Source: G963665215 sp963665215 (GTDB lineage: Bacteria; Chloroflexota; Dehalococcoidia; Lucifugimonadales; CAUZJF01). From it: 64,000 bases of DNA. Both the position numbers and the translations under genes were made by a program. This document shows, piece after piece, positions 9,098 through 17,481 of this stretch (the stretch's first letter is position 1; every line of letters begins with the position of its first letter). The notes beneath the pieces were generated by a model that ran no database searches, was not told the DNA's origin, and saw only the letters and a list, made by a program, of their open reading frames with translations. The stretch spans positions 416,369-480,368 of the forward strand of contig CAXXWW010000002.1 in NCBI GenBank assembly GCA_963665215.2, given 5' to 3'.

Positions 9098-10273
9098 TCA
9101 AGTCGAAAACTGTGGAGGCAGGAGAAACTCCACGCCGCGAATCGCCAGGCGACGCCTTATGGCTTCGGCGAAGGCAGGAGGCAGAACCATGAACACGCGG
9201 CTTCCGGAAGGCGCTCTGTCGGGTCGATAAATGGGGTGGCCTTCGTGAGTTTCGCCAGCGCGATTCGGGTCCTCGTCCACGAAGAACGCGACCTGGTCCT
9301 GTAGCTCACTGGACAGCCATGTAGCCGGGGATGCCGTCCCAAACAGGCCGAATCGACCGTTCTTGGCGACGTGGCGAGCCGAACTCATTACGCTGTTGAG
9401 CCAGTCAAGGCTTTTGGCGGCGTGCGCTGAGGCATCGTCATTGCGAGGCCAGACCGGAACAAGTGCGGGGGAGCCTGACCTCCGCGCTACTATGGTCAAC
9501 TCCTTGGGAATCCAGTCGTTAGCGACACAGATTACCTCGTAGCCCGCACCCCGCAACAAGGCCTCTATCGTTGCCAGAGTGAAGTGTGTGCAGTGGTCCG
9601 CGACAAGTAGATCAAAGGGGTTCTGGCCGTAGTTAGGCACCTGCGCCATGATGACGCCGTCTCGTGTCAGCCTGTCCCCCAGTCTCTGGAGAAACTCCCT
9701 GGGCTCCGGGACGTGCTCCAGTACGTGGACCATCGTGATGAGCCCGAACTCACCGGGGACCTGGTCCGGAGCGCGCGCGAAGAACCCTTGGACTCCCCGG
9801 ATACCCTCGACGGCGCTGCGGTGCCTGTCGTCCAGCTCAGTACCGACAAGGGACCAACGAGGCACCATTTCGCTAAACGTACGTAGCAGCTCACCGTTGC
9901 CGCAACCGACGTCGAGCAGAGCTCCCTCCTCGGGCAAATGGACCTCGGCGAAGAGGCGTCCCAAAAGCCGCCTCGAACGCGCCTCCGGTATTCCCGAACC
10001 CTCCTCAAATACTACCTGCTCGGCCCCCTTGCTCTGGTGGTAGAGTGAGTAGGCTTCATAGATCTCCTCTACCTCTGAGCGCCAGCGTGAATGAGTCACT
10101 TTCTGGACGCATCCGCAGGCTGAGCACACGGAGAGTTGGCCGCCCCGGCGCCACGGCCTGCAGTCTGAACTGACCCGGCGGAAGAGTTCGAATCCTGGCA
10201 CTGAATCCAGCGCAGCACTGGCACAGACGTGGCAGCGGTACCCTGGGGGCGAATCGGATGACGGTTGATTCAA
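9098..10273 (-). CDS. Sugar C-methyltransferase-like SAM enzyme with N-terminal zinc-type cysteines
   Basis: Three parts match the sugar C-methyltransferase architecture (NovU/TylC3-like). An N-terminal Cys cluster has CHVC (14-17) and CSAC (50-53). A Rossmann SAM-binding domain has DVGCGNG (121-127). A C-terminal domain has a FGLFGTASPATWL segment followed by VDEDPNRAG. Such enzymes methylate a carbon of an NDP-4-keto-sugar. Positions are counted from a TTG at 10273 that overlaps the stop of the upstream reductase as TTGA, an arrangement also seen at 16528 and 22688. An ATG at 10303 is the alternative and would give a 34-nt overlap. The partner 10270-11133 is an RmlD-like reductase, so the two may act on the same keto-sugar. 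Confidence 0.82.
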   Translation of the reverse strand: MNQPSSDSPPGYRCHVCASAALDSVPGFELFRRVSSDCRPWRRGGQLSVCSACGCVQKVTHSRWRSEVEEIYEAYSLYHQSKGAEQVVFEEGSGIPEARSRRLLGRLFAEVHLPEEGALLDVGCGNGELLRTFSEMVPRWSLVGTELDDRHRSAVEGIRGVQGFFARAPDQVPGEFGLITMVHVLEHVPEPREFLQRLGDRLTRDGVIMAQVPNYGQNPFDLLVADHCTHFTLATIEALLRGAGYEVICVANDWIPKELTIVARRSGSPALVPVWPRNDDASAHAAKSLDWLNSVMSSARHVAKNGRFGLFGTASPATWLSSELQDQVAFFVDEDPNRAGETHEGHPIYRPDRAPSGSRVFMVLPPAFAEAIRRRLAIRGVEFLLPPQFST

Positions 10274-11133
10274 AGGTCGAGCACCGAGTCTATGGTCGAC
10301 CATACGTCCGGGGGCGATTTGTCATACTCCTGGTGCAGCCTGGTAGTATCGAGCGTGGTGTTTGGAGGGACAGCTTCGATGTTAATGCCCGCCTGCCCAG
10401 ACGTGACAGGCTGAACGAGGTCTTGGCTCGCGCCGATGCCTATCGCGATATGGCGCGCCACTTGATCGTAGGAAATGTCCGTAGGGCCGGAGACCTGAAT
10501 GATGCCTGGCGTCCGGTTCTCGGCGACACAGGCAAGGACTTCGACTGCGAAGTCGACCGACAGTGGCGCCATCACCATGTCTGAAAGGGGATGCACGGGT
10601 TCACCCTTTGTCAGCGATCGGACCCACCCCCTGAGAAGGGGCACGTCCGGCCACAGGACCTTGGTAAATCGGACAACCCCGAATAGACCGTCCCGGTCGC
10701 GCAACAGTGCCTCGGCCAGGGCTTTCTGCCTCCCGTACTCGGTGAGCGGGCATGTGGCGTCATTCGCTTTCCTGAAAGGTACGGAGCCATCGAATACCAG
10801 GCTGGTGGACGGGAATATAACGAACGCTCCAGCTTCACTCAGCTTTCTCGCCAGCCTCACGGTATTGTGGACGTTCACCATCGCGGTGTGATGCGGTTCC
10901 GCTCGGCAACGTTCCTGTGAACTCACTGCGGCGCAAAGATATGCTACGGAGATTCCTGCGGGAGGGAGCCAGCCCGACAAGTCGTCTGCCAAGTCAAGGT
11001 ATAGCCGGGTATCGGTGACAGTTTCTGCTCGTCGCGTGGTCACCAGTGGGGGCGCCCCATCAAGGGCCAGTCGCGAAGCCAGTGCACGGCCTATCACGCC
11101 ATCGGCTCCCACAACAAGGCTGTACACTGGCAA
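10270..11133 (-). CDS. NAD(P)-dependent sugar reductase/epimerase, SDR family (RmlD-like)
   Basis: 287 residues. The N-terminal dinucleotide loop is GADGVIG (9-15), followed by YLDLADD, FPSTSLVFDG in the active-site serine region and YGRQK as the Y-x3-K pair. The layout resembles dTDP-4-dehydrorhamnose reductase and related extended SDRs that reduce a 4-keto NDP-sugar. It ends in TGA overlapped by the candidate TTG start of the C-methyltransferase. The exact sugar cannot be told from sequence. Confidence 0.78.
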   Translation of the reverse strand: MPVYSLVVGADGVIGRALASRLALDGAPPLVTTRRAETVTDTRLYLDLADDLSGWLPPAGISVAYLCAAVSSQERCRAEPHHTAMVNVHNTVRLARKLSEAGAFVIFPSTSLVFDGSVPFRKANDATCPLTEYGRQKALAEALLRDRDGLFGVVRFTKVLWPDVPLLRGWVRSLTKGEPVHPLSDMVMAPLSVDFAVEVLACVAENRTPGIIQVSGPTDISYDQVARHIAIGIGASQDLVQPVTSGQAGINIEAVPPNTTLDTTRLHQEYDKSPPDVWSTIDSVLDL

Positions 11134-11162
11134 GGTCCCCTACCGATTTGTGTCCTGCTGGT

Positions 11163-11837
11163 TCATTTCTTCGAGCAGCACAAAGCAATAAGATACTGGG
11201 CCATCGGGTAGAAGCCAGTGTGGACGACCTCATCGTTCATGGAGAAGACGAACACATTGTCAAAAAAGCGCGACATCAGTTCTTTTAGTGCCGTATAGTC
11301 CTTGCAGTTGACGTGTCCTTGCCTGCTTTGAGGAGACGCGTATGCCTGCGACTGAATTGAAGGGGTCCCTATGATCAGGACGCCATGCTCAGTCATAGAG
11401 TGGGCCACGTTGGACAGGAAACGGTCCTCATCCTCTTGAGGAATGTGCTCCAGCACGTCCAGAGCGTAGGCGCCGTCAAAGGCCCCCCGCACAGGCCCTT
11501 CCAGTATGTCGTGGACCCGGCAGTCGAATTCCCACTCGTCGTCCATGCGGTCGTTTACATCTTTGACCAGGATGGGATCAAAATCGACGGCGGTTAGCCG
11601 TCCTACTTCCTGCAAGACGATGCGCGTGGCGAATGCATCCGCGCAACCCACCTCGAGCACGCTACTGGCCCCGGCCAGCATCTTGGACACGAACTTGTAT
11701 CTAGAAAACAGCCACGCGAAATGCCTTGGGTCGTCGCGCCATGTGACGTTGGTCATCAGACCGAGAGGCGTCAGGCCCTTTTTGTCCCGCAACTCCAGCA
11801 ATTGCTGGTACTGGGGCTCCCGCGTGGTGTCACTCAT
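11163..11837 (-). CDS. Class I SAM-dependent methyltransferase
   Basis: 224 residues from the ATG at 11837 (MSDTTREPQYQQLLE); an ATG 15 nt upstream also exists. Motif I is LEVGCADAF and motif II is LTAVDFDP, followed by YALDVLEHIPQEDED (the acidic post-II region) and GVLIIGTPS. This is the Methyltransf_23/11 pattern typical of small-molecule and sugar methyltransferases. It is in the leftward operon upstream of the reductase, 29 nt apart. Acceptor unknown. Confidence 0.8.
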   Translation of the reverse strand: MSDTTREPQYQQLLELRDKKGLTPLGLMTNVTWRDDPRHFAWLFSRYKFVSKMLAGASSVLEVGCADAFATRIVLQEVGRLTAVDFDPILVKDVNDRMDDEWEFDCRVHDILEGPVRGAFDGAYALDVLEHIPQEDEDRFLSNVAHSMTEHGVLIIGTPSIQSQAYASPQSRQGHVNCKDYTALKELMSRFFDNVFVFSMNDEVVHTGFYPMAQYLIALCCSKK

Positions 11838-11909
11838 TGCCGTCGACTCCAATATCCATTGTGGTCAGCTTGCCAGCATGGCCCGGAGCGGGACCAATCC
11901 CTCGCCTAT

Positions 11910-12010
11910 AGTAGGTCCACATTGCTGCTGCAAAAAGTACTCGCTGCACCGGCCCTCCACTCGGGACAGCAGCCTGCCGAATACTCTCGTATGCGCTCCA
12001 GCCTTGTCTT
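11910..12010 (-). pseudogene. Relic of the C-terminus of a TIGR04372-like glycosyltransferase
   Basis: Leftward translation gives LERIREYSAG in one frame and GRCSEYFLQQ in another. These line up with the ends ERFRRLDGGW and ARCSEYFLQKH of the gene at 29574-30942. Both contain the string RCSEYFLQ. A frame change separates the two matches, so this is non-functional debris of a second copy. It lies in the 240-bp gap between two methyltransferase genes. Confidence 0.5.
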
Positions 12011-12091
12011 GTTCAAGTCCCGCCTAGTCCGATAAACGCGAGTTCGCGTCGAGTTTAACCTACGATGTTTGTGCTTCCGGTCAATGAGGGC

Positions 12092-12754
12092 TCATTCGAA
12101 GTATATGAACGAGTGGTCGCCCGTGTAGTCGCATCGGTCAAACCACCACTGCCACTCGTCGGGTGAGTAGAAGGACTCACAGGTGAGCTGCCAGTAGAGG
12201 AGGTTGACCTTCTCGGCCTCGTTGCGATATGACTCGACGACCATGTACTTGCTCTTCTTGCCGACACGTTCGATCTCGCGGAGCGCCTTGTCCAGGTCGA
12301 AGCAATGGAGATTGTGCAGGGTGGTGATGGATACAACCAGCGAGAAGGTGTCGTCCTGGAAGGGGAGGGAATTGGCGTTACCCACCTGCAGGAACGGCCG
12401 TACCTCCTCCTTTGCGTTGGCGACGGCATAATCAGAGATATCGAGCCCGCGCACCTCGACGCCCGGCACCGACTGGGTGAACTCGTACAGCAAGAAGCCT
12501 TTGCCGCATCCTACGTCCAGAATGCTGTCTCCTGGCCCTATTCCGTAGTATTCAGCCATGGCGTCCGCGACTGGCCGCCAGCGGCCATCATAGGAGTAGC
12601 CGCCGTACCCGAACTTCCGGTCCCCGTCCCAATACTCGGCGCCGAATTTTTTGGCTACCTTGGCCGCCTCCGATTTCGGGTATGCGTTCACGCGGGCGAG
12701 GTAGTCTCGCTTTGTGCCGGAATGGACCGGCGTCAGGAAGTCAACGTAGGCCAT
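12092..12754 (-). CDS. Class I SAM-dependent methyltransferase
   Basis: 220 residues. A roughly 70-residue N-terminal region (DYLARVNAYPKSEAAKVAKKFG) precedes motif I DVGCGKG (80-86), then VRGLDISDYAV and LVVSITTLHNL. The C-terminus is aromatic-rich (YWQLTCESFYSPDEWQWW). The gene sits at the downstream end of the heptose-like block, suggesting O-methylation of that sugar or of the chain end; this is inference from position. Confidence 0.82.
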   Translation of the reverse strand: MAYVDFLTPVHSGTKRDYLARVNAYPKSEAAKVAKKFGAEYWDGDRKFGYGGYSYDGRWRPVADAMAEYYGIGPGDSILDVGCGKGFLLYEFTQSVPGVEVRGLDISDYAVANAKEEVRPFLQVGNANSLPFQDDTFSLVVSITTLHNLHCFDLDKALREIERVGKKSKYMVVESYRNEAEKVNLLYWQLTCESFYSPDEWQWWFDRCDYTGDHSFIYFE

Positions 12755-12772
12755 GCAACACGTCCGTCACCC

Positions 12773-13786
12773 CTACGGCTTATGCCGGTACTCAAGCGGC
12801 TGCTTCTGGATCTTGGCCCAATTACGCTCGACCCAGGCGATCACTTCAGAGAGACCCTCTTCAATAGCCGTCTCGGGAGACCACCCAAGCTCTGTCTGCG
12901 CGCGGCTGGAGTCTATCACGTAGGCGGCATCCTGACCTGGTCGCTCATCAACCTCCGTGGTAGCATCCTCCAACCGCCGCCCCAACCGCCGCCCCAACCG
13001 CCGGCAGATCATCCCGACCACCTCACTCACAGCAATGCCGTCCTTCGGCGAAAGGTGGTAGGTCTTCCCCAGGTCGCCCTTCTCAAGGGCGGCCAGCTCG
13101 CCTCGGGACACGTCGCGTATGTGGATGTACGACTTGACCGCCTTACCGCCGCCGTGTAGCTGGACCTTCCGGCCGGACCTCATGTAGATAACAGCGCGGG
13201 GAATAATCTTGTAAAGCTGCTGACGGGCGCCATACACGTTGGTCGCGCGCACAGTGACCAGGGGAAAGCGGAACTGATTGAAGTATGTGGACAGAAGCAT
13301 GTCTGCCGCAGCTTTCGAGGCGGCGTAGGGTGTGCTGGGATTGAGGGGCGCATCCTCGTAGACCTGTCCGACGCACTTACCGTATACCTCCGGCGAGGAG
13401 ATGTGGAGATAGCGTTGCAGGTAGTCCTGCCTGCGCAGGTGATTGACCAGCTTGGCCAGCGCGACACAGTTGGTCTGGTACCAATGCTCGGGCCGCTCCC
13501 AGCTTGGCGCGACCTCACTCTGAGCGGCGAAGTTCACGACGTAATCCGGGCGCTCGGTGTCGAGGAGTTTCAGCAGTGCGGGCATGTCTCGGTTCAAATC
13601 GGCCTGGACATATCGAAACCGCGACAGGTCGGTACGGGATTTGTACTTCAGAAACAGCCCGGACCGCTCCGCCGAGCGACTGACGCCGATTACCTGGTTG
13701 CCGGGATTGTTGAGCAAGAGGTCGACGAAGTCTTGCCCCGAGAAAGAGTTGGCGCCGAGCACTACGGTCTTGCCGGGTATATCCAT
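12773..13786 (-). CDS. NDP-sugar 4,6-dehydratase/epimerase-like extended SDR
   Basis: 337 residues from the ATG at 13786 (MDIPGKTVVLGANSFSG). An upstream frame extension to 13975 is rejected because it overlaps the kinase gene and lacks family similarity. The NAD loop is GANSFSG (11-17), the catalytic region SPEVYG (131-136) and Y-x3-K is YAASK (154-158). FAAQSEV precedes and HIRDVSRGELAAL follows, as in dTDP-glucose and GDP-mannose dehydratases. An unusual stretch RRLGRRLGRRL near residue 280 is encoded by a 12-nt tandem repeat at about 12975-13002. It lies 18 nt upstream of the methyltransferase. Confidence 0.8.
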   Translation of the reverse strand: MDIPGKTVVLGANSFSGQDFVDLLLNNPGNQVIGVSRSAERSGLFLKYKSRTDLSRFRYVQADLNRDMPALLKLLDTERPDYVVNFAAQSEVAPSWERPEHWYQTNCVALAKLVNHLRRQDYLQRYLHISSPEVYGKCVGQVYEDAPLNPSTPYAASKAAADMLLSTYFNQFRFPLVTVRATNVYGARQQLYKIIPRAVIYMRSGRKVQLHGGGKAVKSYIHIRDVSRGELAALEKGDLGKTYHLSPKDGIAVSEVVGMICRRLGRRLGRRLEDATTEVDERPGQDAAYVIDSSRAQTELGWSPETAIEEGLSEVIAWVERNWAKIQKQPLEYRHKP

Positions 13787-13836
13787 GGAATCGCTAGACT
13801 CGCTGATTCTTTGAGCTCGCTGGACTGGGCACTCTG

Positions 13837-14859
13837 CTAGCCCGTCACGCCGGCCAGCGCACGCCGCGCCTTCTCTAGCTGCTCGGCCTTCTCTCGTGCG
13901 TCGTCTCCCCCGCGTGCGAAGCGGCGCCGCTCGCCGCCCCACGGTAAAAAGCCGTTCATCATTATGCAGCACCATTTGACCCGGTATACAGGCATGAGCA
14001 GCGAAATGCGCTGCGAGTGTTTGTCGGGTCGATCCAGGCCCGAGACGATGCTCTCGACAAACTTATCGTAGAAGTCCATAGGCACTGGAACGGCCGGCTG
14101 ACAGAAGAAGTCGCAGACCATCTTGGCCGGGTCGTCCCATCCCGCGTATTCAAAATCAATGAAGCGCAGGCCGCCCTCAGGGTCAACAAGGGCGTTGTGA
14201 AAGCCAAAGTCCGATGGAGATATGCATCTGTCCCGCCGGAAGAGCTCTGAATGGAGTGCAAATCCGATTGCGTCGGCCTGCCTCACGGCGGTGTTCCTAG
14301 TAATCTCCCAAACCTCCGATAGTCCGTTCCTCGTGAAATCGATGGCCTCGCCATCGATGTCGGACGATCCGTCCATTTCCCTGAGCGCCTGGACCCTTCG
14401 CTCCACGCGTCCCAGATGCTCATCGAGAGTGAAGCAGGCCTCAGATGCTTTCGGGAGGCCCAGGGCGCCAGATCCGCTCTTGTAGCGGTTGAGCTCGCGG
14501 TAAAAGCTGATCGCCGAACTGACTGCCTGCCAATTGACTTCGCCAGGTTGGACGGGGCGTCCCCGCACAAACTGGTACAGGCCAAGACGGTTCTCGGCGT
14601 CGCACGCGAGGGGCCGGGGCAGCCAGCGCAAGCCGTTGTCCCAGGCAAAGCTGGAAAAGGCGAACTCGGCGCCCATGCGGTCTCTCGGGTCCTCGGAATG
14701 TTGGAAGTACTGCTTTAGCAGTGCTGTTGAGCCATTTGCATCGACCCTGAACACCCTGTTGTTGGCGCCGCCGGCCAGCCGGTGCAGGCTAAAGTCTCCA
14801 ACCATTCCCGCCGTATCGAGAAGCCTGCCGGTGGCTTCCCTAAGCCCCTTTGCGTTCAT
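13837..14859 (-). CDS. Aminoglycoside phosphotransferase/choline-kinase-like small-molecule kinase
   Basis: 340 residues with the APH fold. A glycine-rich N-lobe (LAGGANNRVFRV) and a lysine in ALLKQYF are followed by the catalytic loop SPSDFGFHN, with Asp217 and Asn222 matching the D-x4-N of Brenner's motif. The metal-binding acid is in IDFEYAGWDDP (Asp235). The usual His before the catalytic Asp is replaced by Ser-Pro-Ser. Substrate unknown; in a polysaccharide locus it could phosphorylate a sugar, for example an anomeric kinase step in a salvage-like route, or cap the glycan. It is followed by the dehydratase at 12773. Confidence 0.78.
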   Translation of the reverse strand: MNAKGLREATGRLLDTAGMVGDFSLHRLAGGANNRVFRVDANGSTALLKQYFQHSEDPRDRMGAEFAFSSFAWDNGLRWLPRPLACDAENRLGLYQFVRGRPVQPGEVNWQAVSSAISFYRELNRYKSGSGALGLPKASEACFTLDEHLGRVERRVQALREMDGSSDIDGEAIDFTRNGLSEVWEITRNTAVRQADAIGFALHSELFRRDRCISPSDFGFHNALVDPEGGLRFIDFEYAGWDDPAKMVCDFFCQPAVPVPMDFYDKFVESIVSGLDRPDKHSQRISLLMPVYRVKWCCIMMNGFLPWGGERRRFARGGDDAREKAEQLEKARRALAGVTG

Positions 14860-15476
14860 GGCCGGCCAGTCCTACCATGATTCAAGATCTCGCCGATCTC
14901 GGTCCACGATTTGGCGCGGCGGAAGCGGTGCTCGGTAGAGTGGCGCTCGTTTGGGTCGAACAGGATGCGTTCGACACCCTCGGGAAACCGGGCCTCACTC
15001 AAGAACTCCGGCAGATCATCGATGAAATGAGTACAACCCATCGCGCCAATTCGGTCCAGTTTCTCTTCCTTGGTAAGCTCGAAGTTTACCTGCTCCGGCA
15101 CAAGTCCTGCCTCCAAGGGATCATAAAACCCGCGGGTTCCCAGCCACTTCTGTGCAGCCTGATGAAGGCCGTATCTGGGACCTCGAAAAGGGTAGGGGGT
15201 CTTGTGGCTGATGATGCACACAGGTATGCGCCGCTGCCTGCAACTAGTCAGGAAATCCAGCACCCCAGGAAATGGGAGGGCGTTGCGCATGTAGGGACCG
15301 TAGACATAGCCTTGGAGTTCCGTCCAGCCGTCCTCGTTGCCGTGCCGGCGCATGTAGTCCCGGACGTGGTCCTTTGTGGCCGGTATGTCCGCCGGTATCC
15401 ATCCCCGTTGCGCCGCCACCTCGTGAAACACCTGGTCGTAGCAGACGACGGTATTGTCAAAGTCGATGCCGATCAA
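14856..15476 (-). CDS. HAD-superfamily phosphatase-like protein
   Basis: 206 residues. Motif I is GIDFDNTVV with Asp5 (nucleophile) and Asp7. Motif II is CIISHKT. FIDDLPE near residue 150 is the acidic motif IV. This is the pattern of Mg-dependent HAD phosphohydrolases. It could provide the phosphatase step that GmhB performs in heptose synthesis, though it is not a recognisable GmhB orthologue. It overlaps the kinase start by 4 nt (14856-14859), so the two are translationally coupled. Confidence 0.75.
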   Translation of the reverse strand: MIGIDFDNTVVCYDQVFHEVAAQRGWIPADIPATKDHVRDYMRRHGNEDGWTELQGYVYGPYMRNALPFPGVLDFLTSCRQRRIPVCIISHKTPYPFRGPRYGLHQAAQKWLGTRGFYDPLEAGLVPEQVNFELTKEEKLDRIGAMGCTHFIDDLPEFLSEARFPEGVERILFDPNERHSTEHRFRRAKSWTEIGEILNHGRTGRP

Positions 15477-15487
15477 AACGGACAGCC

Positions 15488-16528
15488 CTACTCCGAAGTC
15501 ATGTCTATAAGAGGCCGGGCGGCCCTGCCGGCCTCCATGTCGTCCAGCGCATCGTTGATCGCGTTCAAGGGATAGGCCTCGGAAGCAATTGAGGTCAAGT
15601 TGAGCTTTCCGGAGGTGATCAGCTCGGCGTACTTGGGGTAGTCACGGTCGGGATTGCTGTCTCCGCCCCAGGTGCCAAACAGTCGTTTGCCCATGTTGAG
15701 CTGCCTGGGGTCCAGCGCTACCGTCTCATCGTGCCTGGCGTTGCCCACCACGACGGCGATGCCTCCCTGGGCCCGGACGCTGGCGAGGCTCTGCAGCATG
15801 ACGTGTGGCAGGCCGCTGGCCTCTATTGCGAAATCGACGCCCCCCGGGCAGATGCCGACGACCTCTGCGACGGGCTCACTGGCGGCGGCGTCTACCAGGT
15901 GCGTTGCACCCATGACGTCGGCCAGATCCAGCATGTCGCGGCGGATATCGACGGCGATGATCGGCGAGCACCCGGCGACGGCCGCCCCCGCGACGGCACA
16001 GAGGCCGATGCCGCCGGTCCCGAAAACGGCCAGACTCTGGCCGGGCCTCGGCCGTGCCGCGTTGAGCACAGCTCCGACGCCCGTCGCAACGGCGCAGCCA
16101 ACCATGGCCGCGTCCCTCATCGGCAGGCCGGCCGGCTTAACGGTGAGACGGTTTTCGCTGATCACCGCATACTTGCTGAAGGTGGTGATGGCGCCCGAGT
16201 TGACGGTACGGCTACCCCACCGGTACGTCGTACTCGACACATCGGCGCCACTGCCCGTGATCCAGGACAGGATCACCTCGTCGCCCGTCCGAACCTTGGC
16301 CACATCCTGCCCCAGCTCACGGACCACGCCGCTCCCCTCGTGCCCGAGACAGTGTGGAAGGTGAGGGTCGGCGCCTCGGTAGCCGCGAGACTCAAGAATC
16401 TGGGTCCGGCAAACTCCGCTAAACGCGATCTCGACGAGCACCTGCCCTGGCTTCAGCGGGGGAATATCCAGTTCTGCCAGGGCGAGAGGCCTGCCAGTCT
16501 CGACAAGGACCGCCGCCGGGGTCTTCAA
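15488..16528 (-). CDS. Zinc-type alcohol dehydrogenase (MDR family)
   Basis: 346 residues. The start is TTG, chosen because it overlaps the preceding stop as TTGA (16525-16528) and is preceded by GTGAGGAA. Catalytic-zinc ligands are visible as SGVCRTQ and LGHEGSG. The NAD(P) loop is FGTGGIG. The structural zinc Cys cluster is absent, as in some class III-like and polyol dehydrogenases. It probably oxidises or reduces a hydroxyl of the sugar made by the adjacent transketolase and isomerase genes. A distant homologue is encoded at 61890-62942. Confidence 0.85.
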   Translation of the reverse strand: MKTPAAVLVETGRPLALAELDIPPLKPGQVLVEIAFSGVCRTQILESRGYRGADPHLPHCLGHEGSGVVRELGQDVAKVRTGDEVILSWITGSGADVSSTTYRWGSRTVNSGAITTFSKYAVISENRLTVKPAGLPMRDAAMVGCAVATGVGAVLNAARPRPGQSLAVFGTGGIGLCAVAGAAVAGCSPIIAVDIRRDMLDLADVMGATHLVDAAASEPVAEVVGICPGGVDFAIEASGLPHVMLQSLASVRAQGGIAVVVGNARHDETVALDPRQLNMGKRLFGTWGGDSNPDRDYPKYAELITSGKLNLTSIASEAYPLNAINDALDDMEAGRAARPLIDMTSE

Positions 16529-17481
16529 TTCCTCACCTGGGCGCGCAGACCTGAATCTGCGGCCTGGTACAATTGCCGCGCTTTTTCGGCGATGCGCTCA
16601 GGCGTGAGTCCGAAATACTCGCGCGCGTATTCCTGCTCGCCCGCATCGTGCATGAAGGTGTCCGCCGTGCCGATGCGGCGGAATCGGGCCCTCTGACCCG
16701 GGTGATCGGACAGCCACTCGGCGATGCCGCCGCCGAGGCCCCCCAGAATGCTGTGCTCCTCGACGCTCACGACGGCGGAGTACCTGGAGAAGACTTCTCC
16801 GAGGAGCCGTCCATCCAGCGGCTTGACGGTGTGGAAGCTGACAACCTGCGCGGAGATTCCGCTCTTTGCGAGCTCGTCGGCCGCCCGCACCGCGCCGGGC
16901 AGCATATTGCCCGTGGCAAGAAGGCAGACGTCCGTTCCGGGGCGAACGACTATTCCCTTGCCGATCTCGAACTCCGGGGTCTGCTCGTGTATAACCGGCT
17001 CCCCTCTCTTGCCCAGCCGAATGTACACCGGCGTCTCACTCGCCAGGGCCTCCCGCAGCGCCAGCCGCACCTCCACCGCATCGCCAGGACATACCACCCT
17101 CATATGCGGAAGCGCGCGCATGAAGGCGAGGTCTTCGCACGAATGGTGTGTGGCACCCAGGGAAGCGTACGACAGACCTCCTCCAACCCCCACAAGTGTC
17201 ACCGCCAGGTTTTGGTAACAGACATCAACCCGGATCTGCTCCAGGCAGCGTGTGGTCACGAAGGGTGTGATCGTATAGACCACCGGCCGAAGCCCGCAGA
17301 GCGCCATGCCGGCCGCCACGCTTACCATGTTGGCCTCGGCCACGCCGGTGTTCAGGAACCGGCCTGGGTAGAGCGCCTTGTAGTCATCAAAAAGCCGGTT
17401 GCCTATGTCCCCTGAGAGCAGCACGATGCGCTCGTCCTTTGCTGCGAGCTCGGTAACCTCCAGAGCAAAGGCGTTTCTCAT
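16525..17481 (-). CDS. Transketolase, C-terminal subunit (pyrimidine-binding and C domains)
   Basis: 318 residues that equal the second half of a transketolase. The catalytic Glu lies in NTGVAEANMVSVAAG, and a Rossmann-like C domain contains VCLLATGNMLPGA and VVSVEEHSILGGLG. With the N-terminal subunit next to it (overlap ATGA, 17478-17481) it would form a split, thiamine-diphosphate-dependent enzyme that moves two-carbon ketol units. Split transketolases are common in archaea and some bacteria. Location inside a sugar locus points to a dedicated role, for example supplying sedoheptulose 7-phosphate. Confidence 0.9.
   Translation of the reverse strand: MRNAFALEVTELAAKDERIVLLSGDIGNRLFDDYKALYPGRFLNTGVAEANMVSVAAGMALCGLRPVVYTITPFVTTRCLEQIRVDVCYQNLAVTLVGVGGGLSYASLGATHHSCEDLAFMRALPHMRVVCPGDAVEVRLALREALASETPVYIRLGKRGEPVIHEQTPEFEIGKGIVVRPGTDVCLLATGNMLPGAVRAADELAKSGISAQVVSFHTVKPLDGRLLGEVFSRYSAVVSVEEHSILGGLGGGIAEWLSDHPGQRARFRRIGTADTFMHDAGEQEYAREYFGLTPERIAEKARQLYQAADSGLRAQVRN

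Noticed and set aside
8834..9304. 156-codon rightward frame with a CPCC pair nearby
   Set aside because: It overlaps the methyltransferase gene and has no family resemblance.
13787..13975. N-terminal extension of the dehydratase gene
   Set aside because: It overlaps the kinase gene and has low-complexity Arg-rich content; the MDIPGKTVVLGAN start fits the family.
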